Assembly: GCA_964371745.1 (NCBI GenBank)
Contig: CAYJNS010000056.1
Coordinates: 1-7,119 of the forward strand
From: CAKOSP01 sp964371745
Lineage (GTDB): Bacteria; Bacillota_I; Bacilli_A; RF39; UBA660
DNA length: 7,119 bases
Direction: 5' to 3'
Shown: piece after piece, positions 1-6,499 of the stretch
Numbering within the stretch: position 1 is the stretch's first letter
Layout of the letters: the number at the start of each line of letters is the position of its first letter
The notes under the pieces: model-generated
Database searches by the model: none
Seen by the model: the letters and a program-made list of their open reading frames with translations, nothing else
Told to the model about the DNA's origin: nothing
Translations under genes and position numbers: made by a program

Positions 1-81
1 TTACATATACACTGAAACATAATTAAATATAACTATCAATAAAAACTAGGCAAGTTAATAGTTCTATGTTAAGATATAAAT

Positions 82-87
82 AGGAGG
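82..87 (+). promoter_or_regulatory. Ribosome binding site of the ankyrin-repeat gene
   Basis: A perfect AGGAGG lies six bases before the ATG at 94, which fixes that start. The 80 bases upstream hold no convincing -35/-10 pair, so the promoter of this gene is either weak or lies outside the window. Confidence 0.85.
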
Positions 88-93
88 ATATAT

Positions 94-1101
94 ATGAAAA
101 AAATTAATTATTTAGAAACTGGGTACTTTATTAATCAAATTTATAAATATCAACAACAATTTCCTAATTTAATGAATAAAGAAGATCTTTATCAAAATAT
201 AGTACAAAATAAATTTAATAACGGAAGTGCAGAAGTTTTAGCTAAATATGGAGATTGGAAATATTTTACACCTATGACAATTGAAATATTTATGAATAAT
301 TTAAACGCCGTTAAAACATTAGTAGATCAGGGGTACGATTTTAATGAAAATGTAAGAAATGGATTAACACCTTTAATGATTGCAACTTATTTAGGCAGAA
401 AGGAAATCCGTGATTATTTATATTATTTAAATAAAGATATTGTAAATCAAAAAGATTCTAAAGGAAGAGATTTATTAAAGTTTGCTTGCGCAGTAAAAGA
501 TGTGGAATTTGTTTATCAATTAACTAGAGAAGCGGATATAAATAGTGAAGATAATAAAGGATTAAATGCATTGCATTACAATTTAGCGTCTTGTCTAAAT
601 GTTGTTTATCTTGAATTACTTGATGACTCGGTAGAAGGTCTAGTGGAGTCTGATTTTAAAGAAAATTCTATGAATATTAATGAGATTATTAAAGCAGAAT
701 TTGAAATTAGCAAAATATTAATTGAAAATAAAATCGATCTTTCTGGTATAAATCCCATTTCAAGTATAAATTTTCATTGGTCTTATAAACATCTTGATAG
801 AACATTAAATTTATTATTACAAAATGGTTGTTCAACTACATTTGATAGAAATATAATAACTATTTTTGAAGAAAATGGATATTCATTTAAAATGCTTTTA
901 GAAGATATAAAAGATTTTGATTTATCTGAATGGTTAACTTTTCCATATGCATATAAGAAATTTAAAAATTTTGAAAAATTAATAAAAAAATATAATTTAA
1001 CAGTAAATGATTATGAATATAATTATTCAATATCATGTGGAAGAGAATTAAGTAAAGTTAGAACTTCATATGAAAACGGTGTTAGAAAAAAGTATAAATA
1101 A
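94..1101 (+). CDS. Divergent ankyrin-repeat protein, function unknown
   Basis: This 335-residue protein has no signal peptide or membrane segment and is probably cytoplasmic. Ankyrin-like units are visible. A degenerate one lies at about 60-88 (TPMTIEIFMNN, then VKTLVDQGYDFN). The clearest is at 89-121 (NGLTPLMIATYLGRKEIRDYL). A third is at 122-154 (KGRDLLKFACAVKDVEFVYQL, then ADIN), and a fourth starts at 155 (KGLNALHYN). An acidic insertion of about 30 residues (177-205) interrupts the fourth unit. More degenerate helices follow (SKILIENKIDL near 206-216 and TLNLLLQNG near 237-245), and the C-terminal 70 residues are lysine- and tyrosine-rich without a recognised fold. Ankyrin repeats form helical stacks that bind other proteins; no catalytic domain is visible, so a partner-binding role is inferred. 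In Bacillota such stand-alone proteins sometimes act as immunity proteins to polymorphic toxins, but no toxin gene is seen here. It is separated from pheST by a hairpin and the T-box promoter. Confidence 0.8.
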   Translation: MKKINYLETGYFINQIYKYQQQFPNLMNKEDLYQNIVQNKFNNGSAEVLAKYGDWKYFTPMTIEIFMNNLNAVKTLVDQGYDFNENVRNGLTPLMIATYLGRKEIRDYLYYLNKDIVNQKDSKGRDLLKFACAVKDVEFVYQLTREADINSEDNKGLNALHYNLASCLNVVYLELLDDSVEGLVESDFKENSMNINEIIKAEFEISKILIENKIDLSGINPISSINFHWSYKHLDRTLNLLLQNGCSTTFDRNIITIFEENGYSFKMLLEDIKDFDLSEWLTFPYAYKKFKNFEKLIKKYNLTVNDYEYNYSISCGRELSKVRTSYENGVRKKYK

Positions 1102-1117
1102 TTTTATAATATATGAC

Positions 1118-1138
1118 ATAAAAGTTACTTTTATTTTT
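1118..1138 (+). terminator. Weak A/T-rich hairpin after the ankyrin gene
   Basis: ATAAAAG (1118-1124) and CTTTTAT (1128-1134) form a seven-pair stem with a TTA loop, followed by TTTT (1135-1138). It lies 17 bases after the stop codon and before the T-box promoter, so it could end the ankyrin-gene transcript. The stem has one G-C pair only and the U tract is short, so termination may be leaky. Confidence 0.4.
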
Positions 1139-1148
1139 ATTAAATGTA

Positions 1149-1157
1149 TGATATAAT
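1149..1157 (+). promoter_or_regulatory. Extended -10 promoter of the T-box-pheST operon
   Basis: A perfect TATAAT at 1152-1157 is preceded by TG one base upstream (1149-1150), the extended -10 form. No good -35 box sits at the expected distance: 1129-1134 is only T/A-rich. That fits an extended -10 promoter. The start of transcription would fall near 1163-1165, just before the first paired bases of T-box stem I. Confidence 0.7.
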
Positions 1158-1168
1158 ATATTCATTAG

Positions 1169-1365
1169 AAAAAGCGAAGATTAAGAAATAGTAATAAGTA
1201 AAAGGTTTATAGAGAGTCTATGTTTGGTGTAAATAGATAACAAATAACTTATGAATTCAACTTATGAGCTTTATGGGTGATGCCTTATAATCTTTAAGGT
1301 GTATTTATACACGAATTAAGGTGGTACCACGTAATCACGTCCTTATAGAGGATGTGATTTTTTTT
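1169..1365 (+). promoter_or_regulatory. T-box riboswitch (tRNA-Phe sensing) of pheST
   Basis: This leader senses charging of tRNA-Phe and controls read-through into pheS. Stem I closes with AAAGC (1171-1175) against GCTTT (1268-1272). Next come a kink-turn-like GA element (GAAGA from 1176; TGA at 1265-1267) and TAAG/CTTA (1182-1185/1261-1264). The specifier loop has AGTA at 1190-1193 on its 5' side and codon TTC (Phe) at 1256-1258 on its 3' side. Above it lies ATAAGT/ACTTAT (1194-1199/1247-1252). The distal AGAGAG bulge (1211-1216) and an apical loop with GGTG (1226-1229), closed by TCTAT/ATAGA, are also present. The antiterminator pairs TAAGG with CCTTA (1317-1321/1341-1345) and ACG with CGT (1329-1331/1338-1340). 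It leaves the bulge TGGTACC (1322-1328), whose UGGU matches a tRNA end ACCA with discriminator A, as in tRNA-Phe. Only about 43 bases separate stem I from the antiterminator, so the stem II/IIA-B pseudoknot region is reduced or missing. Confidence 0.95.
1333..1365 (+). terminator. T-box intrinsic terminator
   Basis: AATCACGTCC (1333-1342) pairs with GGATGTGATT (1350-1359) over ten pairs including one G-U, with a seven-base loop and a run of eight T (1358-1365). Its 5' arm shares CGTCC with the antiterminator, so the two structures exclude each other. The T run ends directly against the pheS ribosome site AGGAGG at 1366-1371. Confidence 0.92.
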
Positions 1366-1375
1366 AGGAGGAAAA

Positions 1376-2425
1376 ATGAAAGAAAAAATTAATTTAATTT
1401 TAGAAGAAATTAAAGAAAAGTCACTAAGTATTAAAACAATGCAAGAATTAATCGAATTAAAATCTGAGTATTTAGGTAAAAAAGGACCTATTACAGAGTT
1501 ATCTTCTGGTATGAAAGATTTATCACCAGATGAAAAAAAAGAAGCGGGAATATTACTTAATGAACTAAGAGTGGGCGCAAATCAAATATTTGATAATTTA
1601 AAAGAAGAGTTTGAATCAAAAGAGCTAGCTAAAAAATTAGAAAAAGATACTATTGATATAACACTACCTAGTAAAAAAATTAAAAGAGGATCTAAACATC
1701 CAATGAGTAGAATTGAAGAAAAGTTTGAAGATCTATTTACTAGTTTAGGATATACAGTATATTCTGGCCCTGAACTTGAAAGTGATGAAAATTGTTTCCA
1801 AAAATTAAATATTCCAACAGGACACCCAGCAAGAGATGCTCAAGATACATTTTATTTAGAAAATGAATTTGAAAAGTTTTTACTTAGAACTCAAACATCT
1901 ACTGCGCAGGTTAGAGCAATGGAAGCAAACGTAGAAAAAGGCCCTTTAAAAATAGTTTGTCCTGGTAAAGTATATAGACGTGAAGAAGATGCAACTCATG
2001 CTCATCAGTTTATGCAAATTGAAGGTCTCGTAATAGATGAAAATGTATCTATGGCTGATTTAAAAGGAACACTTGAATTATTTGTTAAAGAGTTTTTAGG
2101 TGAAAAAACAAGTGTTAGATTTAGACCAAGTTTCTTTCCATTTACTGAGCCAAGTGTTGAAGTTGATGTAACTTGTTTTAAATGCTCTGGTAAAGGCTGT
2201 AATTTATGTAAAGGAACAGGGTGGATTGAAGTTTTAGGTGCAGGTATGGTTCATCCTAATGTACTTGAGATGTGTGGATATGATTCTAAAAAGTATCAAG
2301 GATTTGCTTTTGGTACTGGAATGGATAGATTTGCAATGTTTAGATATGCAATAAACGATATAAGAACTATTTATGGAAATGATTTAAGATTTTTAAAACA
2401 GTTTGATAGAAAGGATGTAGATTAA
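1376..2425 (+). CDS. pheS: Phenylalanyl-tRNA synthetase, alpha subunit
   Basis: PheS is the catalytic subunit of the cytoplasmic alpha2-beta2 phenylalanyl-tRNA synthetase. It activates phenylalanine with ATP and charges tRNA-Phe. At 349 residues it has the usual length for Gram-positive members. Residues 1-90 look like the charged N-terminal coiled-coil arm that contacts tRNA. The class II core follows: HPMSRIEEKF near 108-117, GHPARDAQDTFY at 149-160, motif 2 at 199-217 (VYRREEDATHAHQFMQIEG), and motif 3 near 309-321 (GFAFGTGMDRFAM), which holds the ATP-binding arginine. The C-terminal NDLRFLKQF is typical. Four cysteines (267, 270, 275, 278) form the CxxC...CxxC insert common in Bacillota PheS. 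The ATG is fixed by AGGAGG four bases upstream, right after the T-box terminator. The gene lies one base before pheT and is controlled by the T-box. Confidence 0.98.
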   Translation: MKEKINLILEEIKEKSLSIKTMQELIELKSEYLGKKGPITELSSGMKDLSPDEKKEAGILLNELRVGANQIFDNLKEEFESKELAKKLEKDTIDITLPSKKIKRGSKHPMSRIEEKFEDLFTSLGYTVYSGPELESDENCFQKLNIPTGHPARDAQDTFYLENEFEKFLLRTQTSTAQVRAMEANVEKGPLKIVCPGKVYRREEDATHAHQFMQIEGLVIDENVSMADLKGTLELFVKEFLGEKTSVRFRPSFFPFTEPSVEVDVTCFKCSGKGCNLCKGTGWIEVLGAGMVHPNVLEMCGYDSKKYQGFAFGTGMDRFAMFRYAINDIRTIYGNDLRFLKQFDRKDVD

Positions 2426-2426
2426 T

Positions 2427-4793
2427 ATGATATTAAGTAAAAAATTTGTAAGTGATTTTATAGATTTGCCAGATATAGATATTAAAAAGATTGCTGATGC
2501 GATGCTTTATGCAGGTAATGAGTATGATGAAGCTAGAAAACTAGTTAATGCAACTAATCTTGTTATTGGTGAAGTTATAGAGTGTGAAAAACATCCTGAG
2601 GCTGATAAATTAAATGTAACAAAAGTAAATATTGGAACAGAAGTTTTAGATATAGTGTGTGGTGCTCCAAACTGTAGAAAAGGTATTAAAGTTATTGTTG
2701 CAAAAGTAGGTGCAGTCCTTCCTGAAATTGAAATTAAAGCATCAAACATAAGAGGAGTATCATCAAATGGGATGTTATGTTCTTTAGTTGAACTTGGAAT
2801 AGATACTAAATTTTTAAAGGAAGATGCAGCTTTAGGTATTCATGAGTTGGGTGAAGATGCCTGTGTTGGAGAAGACCCTATTAAATATTTAGGTTTTGAT
2901 GATGAAATAATAGATTTTGAGCTTACTTCAAATAGAGGTGACTTATTATCTGTAATGGGTATGGCCTATGAGCTTGGTGCTATTTATGAAAAAAAGATTA
3001 AAGTTGTAGACAGTGCTTTTAAAACTATTGATAGAAAAACAACAGATGAATTTAAATTAGATATTAAAACTGAAGACTGTCCACTATTTTTAGCTAGAAA
3101 AGCGGTAAACGTAGAAATAAAAGAAAGTCCAGAATTTATAAAAACAAGACTTATAGCTTCTGGCATAAGACCGATTAATAATGTAGTTGATATATCAAAC
3201 TATGTAATGATTGAAACAGGTCAACCACTACACTTTTATGATGCTGATAGATTAGGTGATATAATAGTTGTAAGAAATGCAAATAAAGATGAAAAATTAA
3301 TAACGCTTGATAATAATGAAAGAATATTGGATGAATCTGATATAGTAATAGCTGATAATAAAACGGCAATAGGACTAGCTGGTGTTATGGGAGGTTTATC
3401 TACTGAAGTAGAAAGTGATACTAAAAACATTATAATTGAGTCAGCTATATTTGATAGTGTAAAAGTAAGAAAAACTTCTAAAAAGATTCTTAGAAGTGAA
3501 GCATCTAATAGATTTGAAAAAGGATTAGATCCAAAAAGAACATATCTAGCAATGGATAGAGCTTGTCACTTACTAGAAAAATATGCAGGAGCTAAAATAC
3601 TTGATGATATGTGTGTACATGATAAAACTAAAGATGTTAAAAATGAAATAAAAGTAAACTTTGATAAAGTATATAAAGTTTTAGGTATGAAAATTGAAGA
3701 TGATAAAATAATAAACATACTTTTATCTCTTGGTTTCGAAATAAAAAAAGAAAAAGACTATGTAGTAGCAACTATTCCATCAAGAAGATTAGATTTAAAA
3801 ATTGAAGAAGATTTAATTGAAGAAATAGGTAGAATATATGGAATAGATAATATTGAAAGTAAACTACCAACTTTAGCTGCTACTGTAGGAAGTTTTGATA
3901 AAACTAAAAGAGAGATAAGAAATAAAATGATATCTTTTGGACTTAATGAAACATTATCTCATACATTAATACCAAAAGAAGAGGTATATAAATATACTAC
4001 TGATAAGTTTACTCATATTATGCTTGCAGACCCAATGAGTAGTGATAAAAGCGCACTTAGATATAGTTTAATACATTCTTTAAAAGAAGTATATTTATAT
4101 AATAAAGCTAGAAACTTAAAAGATGTATCTATATTTGAAATAGGTAAAGGTTTTTATAAAGAAGATACTTATAAAGAAGATTTAAAATTAGCATGTTTAA
4201 TGACTGGTATATATCAAGAAGGAATAAATAAAGAAAAAGCAGACTTTTATACTCTCAAAGGTATTTTAGAAGAACTACTTGATTATTTAGGGTTTGCTGG
4301 TAGATATACTCTTCTAAAAGATGAAAACATAGCTAAAGAATTTCATCCAGGACAATCAGCTAGTATAATTATGCAGGGGAAAATTATTGGTGTAATTGGT
4401 AAACTTCATCCATCAGTTATAAAAGATGATTTATATGTATTTGAAATAAATTTAGAGAAATTACTTATAAATAAAGCAAGTAAAATGCAATTTAAAGAAA
4501 TATCTAAGTTCCCAAGTATTAAAAAAGATTTGGCGTTCATTATGAAAAAAGATATAGAAGCAGGTTCTGTTGCATCAGTTATTAAAAAATCTGGTGGAAA
4601 GCTTTTAACTAATATAGAAGTATTTGATGTATATGTTGGAGAAAACTTAAACGATGATGAAAAATCGATAGCGTACGCTCTTACATTTGCTGATCAAAAT
4701 AAAACACTTACTGAAGAAGAAGTAATGGATATATTTAATAAAATAATAGATGAAGTAACTAGTAAATGTAAAGTAACACTTAGAGATAAATAA
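2427..4793 (+). CDS. pheT: Phenylalanyl-tRNA synthetase, beta subunit
   Basis: PheT is the large structural, tRNA-binding and editing subunit of phenylalanyl-tRNA synthetase. At 788 residues it is full length. In order: an EMAP-like tRNA-binding OB domain at about 40-150 (HPEADKLNVTKVNIG, then CGAPNCRKG); the B3/B4 editing domain at about 210-390 (LHFYDADRL, GLAGVMGG at 316-323, ESAIFD from 338, LRSEASNRFEKGLDP at 355-369); the B5 domain at about 400-480 (PSRRLDLKIEEDLIEEIGR at 451-469, YGIDNI); a degenerate class II core-like domain at about 490-685; and the C-terminal ferredoxin-fold anticodon-binding domain at about 692-787. The B3/B4 pocket seems intact, with Ser-Glu-Ala where E. coli has Thr-Asp-Ala, so editing of mischarged Tyr-tRNA-Phe is expected. 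The start lies one base after the pheS stop; GAAAGGA at 2409-2415, inside pheS, is its likely ribosome site. The stop codon lies inside a terminator stem. Confidence 0.98.
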   Translation: MILSKKFVSDFIDLPDIDIKKIADAMLYAGNEYDEARKLVNATNLVIGEVIECEKHPEADKLNVTKVNIGTEVLDIVCGAPNCRKGIKVIVAKVGAVLPEIEIKASNIRGVSSNGMLCSLVELGIDTKFLKEDAALGIHELGEDACVGEDPIKYLGFDDEIIDFELTSNRGDLLSVMGMAYELGAIYEKKIKVVDSAFKTIDRKTTDEFKLDIKTEDCPLFLARKAVNVEIKESPEFIKTRLIASGIRPINNVVDISNYVMIETGQPLHFYDADRLGDIIVVRNANKDEKLITLDNNERILDESDIVIADNKTAIGLAGVMGGLSTEVESDTKNIIIESAIFDSVKVRKTSKKILRSEASNRFEKGLDPKRTYLAMDRACHLLEKYAGAKILDDMCVHDKTKDVKNEIKVNFDKVYKVLGMKIEDDKIINILLSLGFEIKKEKDYVVATIPSRRLDLKIEEDLIEEIGRIYGIDNIESKLPTLAATVGSFDKTKREIRNKMISFGLNETLSHTLIPKEEVYKYTTDKFTHIMLADPMSSDKSALRYSLIHSLKEVYLYNKARNLKDVSIFEIGKGFYKEDTYKEDLKLACLMTGIYQEGINKEKADFYTLKGILEELLDYLGFAGRYTLLKDENIAKEFHPGQSASIIMQGKIIGVIGKLHPSVIKDDLYVFEINLEKLLINKASKMQFKEISKFPSIKKDLAFIMKKDIEAGSVASVIKKSGGKLLTNIEVFDVYVGENLNDDEKSIAYALTFADQNKTLTEEEVMDIFNKIIDEVTSKCKVTLRDK

Positions 4794-4816
4794 AACAGTA
4801 ATTTTACTGTTTTTTT
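4792..4816 (+). terminator. Intrinsic terminator of the pheST operon
   Basis: AAAACAGTA (4792-4800) and TACTGTTTT (4805-4813) form a perfect nine-pair stem with loop ATTT and a T run at 4810-4816. The stem begins inside the pheT stop codon. The next promoter's -35 box starts two bases after the T run, so the two transcription units are packed back to back. Confidence 0.9.
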
Positions 4817-4817
4817 G

Positions 4818-4846
4818 TTGACAATACTATTAAAAAAGTATATTAT
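4818..4846 (+). promoter_or_regulatory. Sigma-A-type promoter of the 291-aa gene
   Basis: A perfect -35 box TTGACA (4818-4823), a 17-base spacer and -10 box TATTAT (4841-4846) give a near-consensus housekeeping promoter. Transcription should start near 4853, leaving a leader of about 22 bases before the ATG at 4875. This implies constitutive, fairly strong transcription independent of the T-box. Confidence 0.88.
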
Positions 4847-4874
4847 AAATCCCATGAAAGAAAGAGGGATAAAT

Positions 4875-5750
4875 ATGGAAATATATAATTTTGATAGAAA
4901 TACAGGTTTAAATAAATATGATTCATATATTGAATTATTAAATGATTATTTGAATCTATTATATTTCGCGCTTAATAGTGGTCTTTGTTATAATACAAAT
5001 AAAAATTCAAGATTAGCTAAAGTTGTATTAAAAGAAGGAAAATTAATTAATTATGTTCAAACAAAAATGGGTGAATGGGATTATACTAAAAGTAGATTTC
5101 AAAGAGAAGTTTCAATGGATTTTGTACTTTATTTATTTAATAAAACTTCATTGTTTGGATCTATGTTAACAATGTCAAATTTATCTGTTACTAAATCACA
5201 TTTAGGAATACAAGATACAACTAAAAAAATTGATTTTGAATCAATTATTAGCGAAAATAGTTTTATTGCATATCAAAAGCACATTGAATCATATTCTGGT
5301 AATGGATATATATCAAATTTTACATATCAAGAAAGAGAAGAGAATGCTTTATTATATAATATTATATTAAAAATTATGGAGTATACAAAACATATAAAAA
5401 ATGAAATAAATATTATTAATAAGGGGAAGAATTTAAGTTTATTACTACAAAGTGGCGAATTAAAATTAAGTCAATTATCAGAAAATGATAAACAAATATA
5501 TGAGTACGTAATTAATTATGATAAAGTGGCTAATCCAAATTTGAATCCTTCTCTAGAAAATTTTTGCGATAATATTAATTGGGTTAGTGAAAAACAATTA
5601 AAATATAAATGTAATAATACTGATGATCCAATAAATATAACTTCAATAATAAATCCATATACTGGAAAAAGTGAATCAACTATCATAATTGATTATGCAA
5701 ATTCTAAAGAATTTATTGAACCAAATAAAAAAATAATTAAATTACATTAA
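4875..5750 (+). CDS. Hypothetical protein, 291 aa, no recognised family
   Basis: I do not recognise this protein. It is 291 residues long and has no signal peptide, membrane segment or obvious nucleotide-binding or metal-binding motif. The N-terminal half looks mainly helical and aromatic-rich (LLNDYLNLLYFALNSGLCY near 22-40, MDFVLYLFNKTSLFGSMLTM near 81-100). The middle has a long amphipathic stretch (about 155-215) with several lysine/glutamate-rich helices. The C-terminal 70 residues are asparagine-rich and probably more strand-like. I chose the ATG at 4875 because GAGG (4864-4867) sits seven bases upstream. An in-frame TTG at 4815 would read through the -35 box, upstream of the transcript. 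Another in-frame ATG at 4854 is at about the first transcribed base and lacks a ribosome site. The gene has its own promoter and ends in a hairpin shared with the convergent membrane-protein gene. Confidence 0.8.
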   Translation: MEIYNFDRNTGLNKYDSYIELLNDYLNLLYFALNSGLCYNTNKNSRLAKVVLKEGKLINYVQTKMGEWDYTKSRFQREVSMDFVLYLFNKTSLFGSMLTMSNLSVTKSHLGIQDTTKKIDFESIISENSFIAYQKHIESYSGNGYISNFTYQEREENALLYNIILKIMEYTKHIKNEINIINKGKNLSLLLQSGELKLSQLSENDKQIYEYVINYDKVANPNLNPSLENFCDNINWVSEKQLKYKCNNTDDPINITSIINPYTGKSESTIIIDYANSKEFIEPNKKIIKLH

Positions 5751-5762
5751 TTATTTTTTTTT
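5727..5762. terminator. Bidirectional A/T hairpin terminator between convergent genes
   Basis: A run of seven A plus TAATTAA (5727-5740) is exactly complementary to TTAATTA plus seven T (5747-5760), giving a 14-pair stem with a six-base loop. Further T reach 5762. Because the outer arm is all A on one side and all T on the other, both strands give a hairpin ending in a U run. It overlaps the last codons and stop of the plus-strand gene and follows the minus-strand stop (5770-5772) by seven bases, so it can end both transcripts. The absence of G-C pairs makes its strength uncertain. Confidence 0.7.
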
Positions 5763-5769
5763 GAATTGT

Positions 5770-6435
5770 TTAATCTACTCGTTTCATATTAACAAAATAT
5801 TTTTTTAAAAATTCATCTGGATAATGTTCATCACAAAATTTATCTAATTTGTTTTCAGCTTCTATGCCATTATATCTTTCATTTTGTCTATCTAATGCAG
5901 CGAATGAAATAAAAGCATTTAATATGAAGAATATAAATAAAGGATAAAATAATATATTTTTTAAAAAAGGTTTCATGTTATCAATTATTTTAGATAATGG
6001 GGGATATAAATATACAACAAATAATGCTCCAATAAAACCAAAAAATAACATATATATAACATTAGTTCTTCCATGTATATTTAAAAATTTATCATCATAA
6101 TTCCAGGAAGTTGCGTCGAAAAATAACTCTTGAAAAAAACTAAATGAATATTCAACAATCCCGCCAATTAATGAAATTAACAATACTTTTTTCCAGAAAG
6201 ATAGCTTGCTATTTGCAAAAATTAGAGTTATAAAAAATGCTCCCAATCCGTATACTGGATTAAATGGACCATATATAAGACCTCTATGAAGTCTCCAACT
6301 AGTATCATCATAATCTAAAATAAGCCTTTTAATATATAAATAAGATTCTTCCCAAAGTACCCCAATAATACAACCGATAACAAAAATCAAAAATAATTTT
6401 TTAAATGTCAACTTTCTTTTTTTTCTTCTTCCCAT
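5770..6435 (-). CDS. Membrane protein, putative ABC-transporter type IV (CmpB-like) family
   Basis: This 221-residue protein has a very basic start (MGRRKKRK) and five likely membrane segments at about 14-35, 52-74, 82-106, 123-144 and 161-181, so it should sit in the cell membrane. Three conserved signatures of the CmpB-like putative ABC-transporter type IV family (PF06541, from memory) are visible. They are GLIYGPFNPVYGLG (52-65), EYSFSFFQELFF (95-106), and the WNYDDKFLNIHGR block (111-123), which corresponds to the usual W-D-Y...F-N-I-x-G-R. Substrate and reaction are not known for this family, and the transporter label rests on weak evidence. No ABC ATPase gene lies nearby, so a transport role cannot be supported by context. 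The C-terminal 40 residues are charged and soluble. The ATG is preceded by AGGTG (6447-6443 on this strand) at seven bases. The gene runs convergent with the 291-aa gene and divergent from the 169-aa gene. Confidence 0.85.
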   Translation of the reverse strand: MGRRKKRKLTFKKLFLIFVIGCIIGVLWEESYLYIKRLILDYDDTSWRLHRGLIYGPFNPVYGLGAFFITLIFANSKLSFWKKVLLISLIGGIVEYSFSFFQELFFDATSWNYDDKFLNIHGRTNVIYMLFFGFIGALFVVYLYPPLSKIIDNMKPFLKNILFYPLFIFFILNAFISFAALDRQNERYNGIEAENKLDKFCDEHYPDEFLKKYFVNMKRVD

Positions 6436-6453
6436 TATACTACACCTATTATT

Positions 6454-6482
6454 AGTATAACTCTTTAATTAACCGGTTTCAA
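6454..6482 (-). promoter_or_regulatory. Promoter of the minus-strand membrane-protein gene
   Basis: Read on the minus strand, TTGAAA (6482-6477) and TATACT (6459-6454) are separated by exactly 17 bases, each one mismatch or so from consensus. The predicted start near 6447 leaves a leader of only about 12 bases, with the ribosome site almost at the 5' end. That is tight but workable. A second minus-strand TATAAT at 6487-6482 lacks a matching -35 box. Confidence 0.55.
6471..6478. repeat. GC-rich palindrome AACCGGTT in the divergent promoter region
   Basis: This perfect eight-base palindrome sits in the spacer of the minus-strand promoter and overlaps two bases of its -35 box. Its CCGG core stands out in a very A/T-rich intergenic stretch. 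The position would suit a repressor operator, but no regulator gene is present in the window and a short palindrome may occur by chance. Confidence 0.4.
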
Positions 6483-6499
6483 TTATAATATTTTTTCTA

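Noticed and set aside
31..63. Inverted repeat AACTAT (31-36) and ATAGTT (58-63) before the ankyrin gene.
   Set aside because: Six A/T-rich pairs with a 21-base gap are expected by chance in such DNA, and they align with no promoter boxes.
28..80. Possible -10 boxes TATAAC (28-33), TATGTT (65-70) and TATAAA (75-80) before the ankyrin gene.
   Set aside because: None has a credible -35 partner, and the last would start transcription inside the ribosome site.
2507..3430. Minus-strand open frames of about 60-80 codons opposite pheT (2507-2749, 2984-3166, 3175-3369, 3236-3430).
   Set aside because: They lie fully antisense to a conserved gene, have low-complexity hydrophobic or Ser/Leu-rich translations and match no known protein. 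Two of them also overlap each other.
2836..3530. Loss of PheT editing, as in some mycoplasmas.
   Set aside because: The B3/B4 signatures (GLAGVMGG, ESAIFD, the RSEASNRFEKG block) are all present and the protein is full length.
4815..4874. TTG at 4815 as start of a 311-aa protein.
   Set aside because: The stretch contains the terminator T run and both promoter boxes; ATG 4875 has a proper ribosome site.
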